From NCBI RefSeq assembly GCF_036588685.1, contig NC_086386.1, forward strand, positions 19,054,931 through 19,118,930: 64,000 bases of DNA, read 5' to 3'. Positions 11,884-21,952 of the stretch are shown here, piece by piece. The stretch is from Mytilus trossulus. Its lineage: Eukaryota > Mollusca > Bivalvia > Mytilida > Mytilidae. Position 1 is the stretch's first letter, and every line of letters starts with the position of its first letter. A model generated the notes under the pieces. That model was not told where the DNA came from, made no database searches, and was given only the letters and a program-made list of their open reading frames with translations. The position numbers were made by a program, and so were the translations under genes.

Positions 11884-13147
11884 ATATATGTCGTGTACAA
11901 GTTGCGTTTTTGTACAGGTTATAACCTGTACAAAAATATTGTATATGTTATAACTTGTATAATGCAAAAATACAAGTTATAACATGAACAAAAGTACCTC
12001 ATACATGTTATAACCTGTACAAAATATTGCTTAAAAATAACGTGTCTCTTTCTGTAGAGGACAATGATCACATAGTTACAGAAATATATGTTTTATGACT
12101 TATGTTGGCAAAATGTGTTTTCATGACTGTAATTGAATGTTTTATGTAGTCCATCATGGCTTAAATAAGTGTGACACTATTTACTAAAAGTTTGCATTTC
12201 CTCAATGACAATTACATTAGATACTAGTACATGTAGCTAAATTCTTCCCAAAATTTTAAGAACGATGCCTAATAATATTGGGTAATACTCCTCCCTCTCG
12301 TTTTATAGCATGCAAAGACTAAAACAATGTCTTATATGCTTACTCTGTAAAATCAAGAGAGAGCTGAAATAGTTTTCATTGCACCACGTTTCAATATAAA
12401 TATCTTTGGATCTACTCTTCAACATTTTTGGCTTTCAGCATGACTTATGTAAATTTAAAACTATTTTTTTTTTAAAAACTATAAGATTATTTCATTAGGC
12501 GAATGTCATTTTTATGTTTTAAATATATATCCTCTACTTTGAAAGCATGTATTTGTGTCCTTTGGATGTTGTCTGCTCCTTGGGCGGGTTGTTGTCTTTT
12601 AAACACATACCCCATTTCCATTCCCAATTTTATTTGTAGACACATCTGTCCTAGCTATCCTCTTATGTCATTTAGTGTCAACTAGAATGAAAGTATTTTA
12701 CTATTGCCTTCAAAGTGGACACTCACATTTACAATTCATCAAATAAAGATATGTCCATAGATAGTCATAAGAGAATCATAAGACACGTCCTAAGATATAC
12801 ATGTATCTTATGACAAGTCTTAGGAATGCTTCGTAATACCGACCCCTGGACATTAACTGTATCAAAAAAGGACAAAACACACTAACATGAAGGAATAATA
12901 AAAAAGTTATGAAAATATTATTGATGTCAATAACATTTGTTGCGATAATAGAAACATATCCCTTATTTTTCGATTTTGTACAAGTTAAAACCATTTTTAA
13001 GCAATATTTTGTACAGGTCATAACATGTATGAGGTACTTTTGTACATGTTATAACTTGTATTTGTGCATCATACAAGTTATAACATGTACAATAGTTTTG
13101 TACATGTTATAACCTGTACAAAATCGCAACTTGTACAAGACATATAC
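11884..13147. mobile_element. 1.26-kb element with palindrome-rich inverted ends
   Basis: Inverted arms of about 155 bases (11884-12038 and 12993-13147), beginning TATATGTC, then TGTACAAGTTGCG. Each arm holds four spaced near-palindromes built on GTTATAAC, such as TACAGGTTATAACCTGTA. The inner arm edges are CAAAATATTGCTTAAAAAT and its complement. The middle has no recognised gene. Likely a non-autonomous DNA transposon. The flanking duplication is unclear because the sites are TATA-rich. Confidence 0.7.
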
Positions 13148-13154
13148 AATATAC

Positions 13155-13345
13155 AGTCTTAAAAGAGGGACGAAAGATACCAAAGGGACAGTCAAACTCA
13201 TAAATCTAAAACAAACTGACAACGCCATGGCTAAAAATGAAAAAGACAAACAGACAAACAATAGCACACATAGAAAACCAAAGGATAAACAACACGAACC
13301 CCACCAAAAACTAGGGGTGATCTCAGGTACTTCGGAAGGGTAAGT
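13155..13345 (-). repeat. Solo 3' tail of the RT retroelement (reverse)
   Basis: The reverse complement of the 3' tail at about 1540-1770, with matching words AGGGACGAAAGATACCAAAGG, GACAACGCCATGGCTAAAAA and AACACGAACCCCACC. It abuts the right end of the 11884-13147 element. Confidence 0.75.
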
Positions 13346-13484
13346 AAATGATGTGGATGATAAAACTATAATGAATAAGTTCAATTTGATATTGTTTTAT
13401 TCAAACCGTCTTTTTTTTAACAATTTTGTTCTTCTTGGGATCTAAAAGTTGAGTTTGAACATGGTCCAAAAATTAAAGAAAGTT

Positions 13485-13707
13485 ATCGATTTTTCATAAC
13501 ATTTAAATGCATCACTGAAAAAATGAAATACAAGAATACAAAAACATAAGGTAATATGACAGCATTTATATCCAAAAACCATTTAGGACTATCTTTAATG
13601 TAATGTTTTTTTTCTTTAAAATCTGTTTTAACATTTTTCAGATCTATTTCAGGGTTCAGATTTCTGAATATGTCAGATGACAACTTCGCTGAATATCTAC
13701 AATACCT
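13485..13707 (-). pseudogene. Decayed duplicate of the SLC5 last exon
   Basis: On the minus strand this encodes a transporter C-terminal helix ([16 protein letters not shown], then [10 protein letters not shown]), closely matching exon 15 at 21756-21952. It has a similar TTTATAG acceptor. Compared with exon 15 it has two extra bases just after the acceptor, so splicing from the phase-1 donor of exon 14 would shift the frame and soon hit a stop. The normal stop codon after YFIF is also lost and the frame runs about 13 codons longer. It lies downstream of the working last exon and is probably a relic left by the block duplication. Confidence 0.75.
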
Positions 13708-13923
13708 ATAAACATAATAGGCAATACTTATACATTTTGTTTTGTAAATGTACATTTCCCTTAAAAACAAATCGTCAGATGTTAAACTGCCTATTGTAAT
13801 TCATTCGACGTTGATGATACCTTGTCTTGGTTTTAATTGAATGAAACAGAAGATGAACGATGGTCAGAAATAACACAACTAGTAAACATACAAATCCGAG
13901 CATAATTATTGTATGTAAAGAGT

Positions 13924-14500
13924 AAATAAACCCATCAAATATACCACGATTAAATTTTGTATTTACGCCAGATGCGCGTTTCGTCTACCAAAGACTCCTC
14001 AGTGACGCTGGAATCCGAAACAGTAAAAAAGGCTAAATAAAGTAGGTAGTTGAATTGCTTTGAGTACCAAATTCCTAAAAGTTTTGCAATATACAGCTAA
14101 GGAAGTCTGTTCCTGAGGCAGAAAAGCCTTAGTACTTCGAACATTCAAACGTTTTTTAAACAGTTAATTTATACAAAATATGACCATATCAATGATAACT
14201 CATGTCAGCACAGAAGTTCTGAATACTGGAATGGTGATACCATCGGGGAATTAAAAGTCCACCAGCATTGGTATCGACCCAGTGGTAGTAAATAAACTGA
14301 TCATAGATACCAGGATTAAATTGTACAAAAGACTCATCAGTGACGTTCGAATCCTAAAGAGTTAAAAAGGCCAAATAAAGTATGAGGTTGAAGAGCTTTG
14401 AGGACCAAAATCCCTAAAGGTTTTTGGCCAGATACAGCTAAGGTATTTTGTTCCTGAGACAGAAAAGCCTTCGTATTTCAAAAGTTCAAAAGTTTTGTTA
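13924..14500 (+). repeat. Two adjacent R2 repeats
   Basis: Copies at about 13924-14160 and 14289-14500, both with CAGATGCGCG or CAGGATTAAATT and CAGTGACG words. They are separated by a GGTGATACCATCGGGG / CCAGCATTGGTATCGACC module that recurs at 20137-20225. Confidence 0.7.
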
Positions 14501-16102
14501 ACAGTTTATATATAAGTATGACAATATCGATGATAATTCAAGAGCTAACTCAAAGACTGCATAAACCTCATTATTTATTTTAAGAGCAAGATAAGTCTTA
14601 TAGCTTAATATATCACAGTTAAAATTGTGTAGTTTTTATTTCATTAGTTCACCCTTATGACTCCTATTAAATTAACGTTTTGTTCATTGTTGACGGTCGT
14701 GTCAGACCTGTTGTTGTTGATTAATTAATGTGCCATCTGCGAATATTAACACGTGTTTATAGTAAACAACCTCTGGATCGTTACATAATCATACGACCAA
14801 TTACTTATACATGTATGTGTATGTGTATTTACTGACATGGATTCGAGATTACATGCATAATCATAACGATCACCTGAGTGTATTTTTAAGACGGTAAGTG
14901 TTTATACACATTTATTTCTATTTTAATAACATCACTAAAATACCCTTATGGCACATCAAAACATGCAACAATGCCAGTGATTTGGTCGCATGCAACTTCA
15001 GTTTCTGCAGTTATGCATGTTATATGTGTACTAGTTTTTTACAGCTATGTCATACTTTTGCAATTTTATAACATTTTATATACACAGTTTTGTTTAAAGA
15101 TCATTTGAACCAATACAACCTCTTATTGCCAGTAATTCTAACAGTCAGACGATTAAAAAATCATAGCCGGAAAATACCACCGACCTCACAATCATATTTT
15201 GAAAATGTGCACACTGGTAATTCGAGAAATCTGGAGTTAGAATGTCATCAAATTCGGAGTTCATTGTTAATTTCTAGTCCATCTTAACCAACTTATAACT
15301 TGATATACAAGAACAGGATAAGGACACGAATGTTTATTCGATATTCATTATATAGTTTGAACATAAATTAATGAAAACGTGACTAGGGTTTTGTTTGTCG
15401 TGTTTTAACAACTGCCTGATTCTCTGGCATTTACGTACGATATAAGTAAATAAACTCATCATAGATACTAGGACTAAATATTATATATACGCCAGACGCG
15501 CGTTTCGTCTACAAAAGACTTATCAGTGACGTTCGAATCCAAAAAAAGTGTAAAAAAGCCATATAATGTTCAAAGTTGAAGAGCATTGAGATCCAAAATT
15601 CCGAAAAGTGTTGCCAAATACAGCTAAGGTAATCTATGCCTGAGGAAGAAAAGCCTAAGTATTTCAAAAAATTCAAAATTTTGTAAACAGTTAATTCATA
15701 AATATAACAATATCAATGATAATTCATGTCAGCACAAAAAGTTATTAAGCATGCATATGCTGTGAGTTCATTAAATTTCGTTGGATACCAATTTTCGTGG
15801 CTACAGGTGAACCACGAAATTAAATGTTCCAGAAATGACAAATTTGCTCTAGGCTTGCATGTAAACTGCTTCGAAACAACGAAATTAAATGTTCACGAAC
15901 ATGCAAGTTTTCCCTAATTCACGAAAATTTGTACCCAGAAAATAAATGAATCAGCAGTATAACACAGGAAACCAACGATCCTTCGACAAATGCAGTATTG
16001 TAACAGTATGATGAACGCGTTCATCTTGTACTACGTTATTTTACAAAACAGAATATTTATATTCTATTCCTGAACTGTTGGCTTATATTACTTTTGTTGC
16101 AG
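14501..16102. other. Spacer upstream of acetyltransferase copy B
   Basis: AT-rich, with an R2 repeat at about 15446-15690. No exon is recognised. Similarity to the region before exon 1 of copy A resumes shortly before 16102. Confidence 0.5.
15446..15690 (+). repeat. R2 repeat copy
   Basis: Contains AACTCATCATAGATACTAGG, CGCCAGACGCGCGTTTCGTC, then CAGTGACGTTCGAATCC. The final word resembles a tRNA T-arm, but no cloverleaf could be built. Confidence 0.75.
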
Positions 16103-16126
16103 ATTTTCTTGTCATCAAATGCGGAA

Positions 16127-19100
16127 ATGAGTAATCAAAGTATAAAGATTGTCCGTGTAACAAAGGATGATTATGATAAAGTGTGCGCTATAATTCCACC
16201 AGATGAAATTTACAGTGGAACTGACTATCTTCCGGATTACTTTCACATGCTACTTGATATGCCAAATGTTGAAGCGTATGCAGCTGTTGTTGATGGTAAA
16301 TTTGTAAGTACGTTAGTTTGTGTACACTGACAGTTACGCGAAGTAAAACTTTAAGGAATTTTTGGTCCTATGCGCTTTAACGTCGTACTTTATTTGGCGT
16401 CACTGATGAGTATTTTGAAGACAAAACGCGCGTTTTGCGCAAATACAAGTTTAAATTCTGGTATTTATGATGAGTTTATTTGCTTGTTTGTTTGTAGCTG
16501 AATGATAGACCATCTATTTCAGATTACTATTTAGTTTACAAAAAGTTATAGATATTCAAGTTGGAATATGCTGAAAATAAATTCTTGCTACTTTACATAC
16601 AATACTAAGAAAGTCGATGCATTACATTTACGCGTATTACCATTACATTACAAGAAACATAAATTATGAAACTTTCCGAGTAAATATTCTAATGATCATA
16701 ACAACAAAAATATTGAATCTGTCCTCCATATAAATGAATGGATTCATTAAGTATTACACTTAACACTAAACGATGATTTCGTCGCTTAAATGTTTCACAC
16801 ATAGAAAGCCAGCTTTAAATTCCTGATAATTACCTGGAGTTATTGACAAAAACAAGGCCTCGTATTTATATTGCTTTTTTGTATTTGTAGGCTAGTTTTT
16901 ATCTATTTTCTATAGTTGATAATGGAAGAACAGTGATAAATCGGGCAGCCAGGACAAACAAAGGGTATGCAGGAATGGGATTACAGCCTATTTTGAAGAG
17001 AAACACACTAAAGAACCGAAACTTTGACAAAATAGCAGCAACCGCTGGAGCACACGTTGAAGCAATATTAAATCTAATTAAGGCGGGGAAAAGAGAGAAA
17101 ATTCTATTGTTGGTAGGAAAACAAATTTTAATATTACTTCTAATTATAGTTATTTAAATAACTTTCTAAACACATGAAATTCATTTTACAGTGTTGTTTT
17201 GTCAAAACCGTGTTGATGCTATCTCTGTCCAAAATAAAGGCCTGTACTCTGTAAGGCTATTTCAGAAATTAATTTATTTTTGCCAGTCTCTTTTTAAACA
17301 TTGAGTTACATTGCTTTCAGGATTAAAATTGTTGAAAAGCTAGGGTATATTTATGAAAATAGTTGACACAATCATTAAAACTAAGCAAAAGTAATCTTGC
17401 GTCTTCAGAAAGGAGGACATTAATAATCTGCCAAATAAAATGCAGGAAATAAATATAAAGAAGGAGGGAAATCTCCCGATAAATTTATAATTAAGCCGTC
17501 CAAGCAGGAAATCAAATTGTATACTAGAAAATCCTAACTCTAAACATAAAATGGACATTAACTTACCTAGATTTTGTACATGTATATCTACTTCTATTTA
17601 GGTGTACTATAATAGTTAACATTAGGAAACAGCCATGGCTAATAGCTGTTTTAGTTTCTTTATTTTTACAAAGGTTGTAATACTAATGTGTATGTCCAGC
17701 ACACATCTGGGGCAATATGCGCAATTATTTCTCCATAGGCCGTAATTGTAACGTTTTCTTCGCTGGCTCAGCCCATATCGTAAAATTGCATATGTATGAT
17801 GGCTTGTTGTGAAGCTAAGACATTTTCACATATGTGGTTTAATTTTCGGGGTATGAAGTGTGATACTTTGAATAAATATAATAACTCCACAGATTTTACA
17901 CATTTGATCAAGGTCCTATACTTTCCAGACCAACAAAAATGGTTAAGCACAGTCACTTGTTAAAAAAATTGAAACATGTCCAACATCACTACAAAGAGAT
18001 TTTTTGTTTACAAACAACTTTTGTTTTCCTCAATCGGAGGGATATTGTTCCATCTTGTAGATTTTCGTTTTTAATAACGTTCACTGAAGAGACAGTTCTG
18101 TTTCTGATATCTGCATTACCGATTATTAAAGCTTTTAATACCGCATTGAATTACGTTCATTATTATTTTTTTCACAATTTCCCGTTTTTCTGAGTTCGTC
18201 ATGTTGGTGTTATTTAAATTAATATAAAAAAAACAAAAAAACTTTACACTTTTTATCTTCATTTATTAAATTAGTTTCGGAGTCGAGGTTTAACTAGTGA
18301 GTTTCTCTAAATAAAGGCAACAGTAGTATACCACTGTTCAAAACTCATAAACCGATAGAGAAGAAAAAAATAAATCCGGGTTACAAACTAAAACTGAGGG
18401 AAACATATCAAATAGAAGAGAACTACGACACAACAGAGACACAACACCGAAACGTAACACACAGAGAAACGAACTATAATGTAACTATGGGCATTTTCCT
18501 GACTTGGTACAGGTTATTTCATGAAAAAAAAATGGTGGGTTGAACCTGGTTTTGTGGCATACCAAACCTACCGCTTTAATGGCAGTGTTACTTATAACAT
18601 TAAAATTACTAACTATTTTTAAACACAAATTACTTGGTTTAATCATGGAAGTATTATATTGATCGGTCAATATAATACTTCCATGGTTTAATGTATTGAA
18701 GACATAAATACCAAAACATATAAAAATCAAAATACTATATATTGTTGTTTTTTTTTATTTTCATGGGAACGTGTGTTATGCTTCATTTCTTGATTACATG
18801 TACCATTTTTTTATGTATTTCGTCATAGACAGAAACAAATGACATTTTGAAATTTAATTTCTCTTTTTTACAGGAATTCAGATCGTTTATTACATCAGTA
18901 GATCAACTGAAAAGTATACTTAACACAACTGGAAATATGACACCTACTTCCGCTCAACCAATTAATGAATCCGAACTTGCCGATATACTTACTAATCAAC
19001 AAGTGTGTTGTCATCTCTTTCCAGAAGACCGTGTCATTGTTGACTGGGTTCCGTATCGACTGATAAAATCGAACGCTTCTCTCATCAAAACAATACGAAC

Positions 19101-19434
19101 AACAGTTATCGGTTCTAATTTGAAAAATGATACCAGAATTCTAACATTTGCCAACTATTTCACTGCTTTAGCAGGACTGGTATGCAATATAGAGGTTTAT
19201 GGACGTGTCGGGGAAATTTTAGCCGAACACATATATTTACATCTGCGGGAATTGATTTCAAATGTGATTACTGGAAAGGTCATTATTCGCTGTTTTTTTC
19301 AACAGGAAACTAACTCAAATTTCATAACTAGTTTAATGAACCGATTTGGGTTTGACTTTACAGAAATATGGGGAACTAGGTTAGTGTGCATTGAAACGAC
19401 ATCAGAAATTTATTTCCGTGAGAGCAAATTGTAA
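16127..19434 (+). CDS. GNAT acetyltransferase, histidine N-acetyltransferase-like, copy B
   Basis: A tandem duplicate of copy A with exons 16127-16303, 16891-17112 and 18874-19434 (177, 222 and 561 bases, identical to copy A), giving 319 aa. The ATG follows a TTTTGTTGCAG acceptor at 16102. Exon 1 is nearly the same as in copy A. Exon 2 is more diverged: its acetyl-CoA region reads NKGYAGMGLQ and the preceding residues are INRAA instead of VPRAG. Exon 3 keeps NQQVCCHLFP and the NIEVYG region but differs in the following segment. All borders are GT/AG and there is no internal stop, so it looks functional. Different substrate preference between the copies is possible but unproven. Confidence 0.85.
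16304..16890 (+). other. Intron 1 of acetyltransferase copy B
   Basis: 587 bases against 1726 in copy A. It contains a reverse R2 repeat (about 16370-16490, with GCGCGTTTTGCGC). Confidence 0.8.
17113..18873 (+). other. Intron 2 of acetyltransferase copy B
   Basis: Contains the R3 repeat (18310-18580) and a compact hairpin at 18637-18692. The first ~200 bases still align loosely with intron 2 of copy A (GCCTGTA, TTTCAG and AAAATTGTTGAAAAGC words). Confidence 0.7.
18637..18692. repeat. Near-perfect 56-bp palindrome
   Basis: Two arms of about 25 bases around a GATCGGTC centre. The left arm contains CATGGAAGTATTATATTG and the right arm its exact complement, with one mismatch near the outer end (AATCATGG against CCATGGTT). 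Confidence 0.9.
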
Positions 19435-21755
19435 AGGAGATTTTTGAGGTAATTAAGTATGTTGTTGAAAAGCTGTATTCTTATTTATTACAAAAAGAGA
19501 CACGAATTAGTTGGGTAAAACATAACTTAAGTAAAGTTGCATGAACTAGCTTTATGATGAAATTATTTACAAAACAAACTGGCTGAGCTTACTCATTGCT
19601 TTATGGAGATCGTGCTGCCGAGCAAAAAAGTTTTGCTGCAGGGTTTGGTGAACTTTTTGTACTTTATATGTCTGCTGTTTTGGTTAATGGTGTTGTCAAT
19701 GTTTAAACGACTTCAATTTTCACACTGCTTCTTTTCCACCTAATTCTTCGGGTTTTTGGTTTTACATTACACAAAATGTTGACTTGTCTTCTCCCAGACA
19801 AATATAACTGTTGGTTTTACTTCATTAGCCTGATGTAGAAACACAAATGTTTTTATTTTTGTTCAGTCACTGTTATAAAATTAACGGTACCAATTTTCTT
19901 GCACCAGATGCGCATTTCGACAATACATGTCTCTTCAGTGATGCTCGTGGCCAAAATATTTGAAATCCAAAGCTTATATAAAAAATGAAGAGCTATAATC
20001 CAAAAGGTCCAAAAAGTATAGCCAAATCCGTGAAAGGAATCAGAGCTTTGCATGAGGGAGATACATTCCTTAATTTATAATAATTTCTAATATTTTGTAA
20101 CAGCAAATTTTAATAACACAAAAAATCCGTATTTTCATGCCAGTACCGAAGTACTGGCTACTGGGCTGGTGATACCCTCGGGGACTAAAAGTCCACCAGC
20201 AGAGGCATCGACCCAGTGGTAGTAATAAAATTAACGTGTAAAATATTAACTAAAATTTTAAAATTTAATAATTGTTCACTGATGTTTTGGGTCATTATGA
20301 TGCAGAAAATGGATCAAGTGGTCGTATTCGATTTGATAATAAGGTGGATATTGTATTTCGGACAATAACAAGACAATAACAATCAAAACCGAGGAGTAAA
20401 CAAAGATTCACAAAACCAAAGGACATTTACATCAACAGTTCAACTAAATAATAAGAAACAACACGAACTCCACTAAAACCCGGGAGTGAAATCAAGTGCC
20501 ACGGAAGGGAACAAATTGTCCATCATAATTGGTTTTATAGTTTTTTTTATTGTTGCTCGTTTTGGCAATTTGTAGCATCAACATAGGATATAGATACCTC
20601 CGAATCGGTAAAAAAACAACTGTGCAATCAGTATGGTAAAGTTATTCGCATTTTGCATTATATTTTGCTTAGAAGTAAAATCATCCATAATTGGCTATCT
20701 CTCTTTTCATGTTGTAAGAATCGGATAGGGTGGTACATGTTCTACGAAGCATGTGGCGAGTTCAAACTTGAAAAAGCACATTGATTCTTGACCTCTAAGT
20801 TTGATGTTTTCGTAGAACCAAGTTGTTTCACATTTAAGCTTGAGCAACACGGTATTGTTAAATGAGGTTTTTTTACCTAGAAAACTCACGAACAAAAATT
20901 ACATTACAACATTGAGAATGGAAATAGGGAATGTGTCAAGGAGACGACAACCCGACCGAATTCACTAACGGGTTTTAATGCAGCAAGAAAATTCCGCAGC
21001 AAGAGGCATGTTTCAACTGGCCCCTATTTGGTGTATTTAATGAAATTTAATGGTTGCCATTTTTTTTTATTGAATATCATATTTGTTTTTCGTTGATTGT
21101 TTTGTACATAAATCATAAAACGAAATAAAAGAAAGAAAACAAATTGTATACAAATACAGACATATATACTTCCGAATTATTGCCAAATTAACTTGACACA
21201 ATGTCCATATGTGTATATGCATTAGGCAACATGGACGTGGCTAAGCTTCTTAATCTCCGAATGTTCGCCAATAACAGACGTTAATGGATGTAAATGGATT
21301 TCGCCCGATTACAATTTGATACACTGACTCATCATATTTGCTTAGTTCTCAATAAAGTTGTAACGACAAATTACCGAACACCCAATTCTTTCACAATTCG
21401 TGCAGCTCTCTATATCTATATAGCTAGAACAAAACGTTTGTTGAATTACAAAAGGAAACGTTTTTGTTATTGCATATAATGAACTATGTTCCAAGTAGAA
21501 AGCTTAGAATATTATCGAAATATTAAATTTTATTTCATCAATGTAAGTAAATAATTGTGAATTACAAATAACTTACTAAAGTCTTCATTATAAATTATAC
21601 AGTCTAAAATAATGTGGATGACAAAGCTGAAATGTATTCGTTCAATTTCACAATGTTGAATTCAAACTGTTTTTTAACCGATTTTGTCCTTCTTGGAATC
21701 TAAACATTGAGTTTGAACATGGTTTAAAAGTTATTGATTATAATATTCACAAGCG
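19435..21755. other. Spacer between acetyltransferase B and the SLC5 3' end
   Basis: Holds an R2 copy (19885-20225), a reverse RT 3' tail (20370-20520) and a GAGAATGGAAATAGGGAATG / GACAACCCGACC repeat (20910-21030). Two blocks (20270-20310 and 21318-21360) match 11695-11800 of the other duplication unit, with about 1 kb inserted between them. The two genes converge here, tail to tail. Confidence 0.6.
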
Positions 21756-21952
21756 TTATTGAAATATGAAATACAAAAATACAAACACACAAACTAACAA
21801 CACAGCATTTATGTCCAAGAACCATTTTAGACTATCTTTAATGTAAAGTTTTTCTCTACCATCTGAATTAACATTTTTCATATCTATTTCAATGATGTCA
21901 GGTTTCTGTGTTTTGAATATGTCTAATGACAATTTCCCAGAATATCTGCTAC
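21756..21952 (-). CDS. SLC5 exon 15, last transmembrane helix
   Basis: Starts after a TTTATAG acceptor in phase 1, matching the single G left by the CAAG|GTAATT donor of exon 14. It encodes [17 protein letters not shown] and a hydrophobic helix ending YFIFQ, then a TAA. The DINA motif before the last helix is typical of SGLT C-termini. Confidence 0.85.

Noticed and set aside
15520..15545. tRNA T-arm-like GTTCGAATCC in R2 repeats
   Set aside because: No acceptor stem or other arms could be paired around it, and it recurs as part of a longer repeat.
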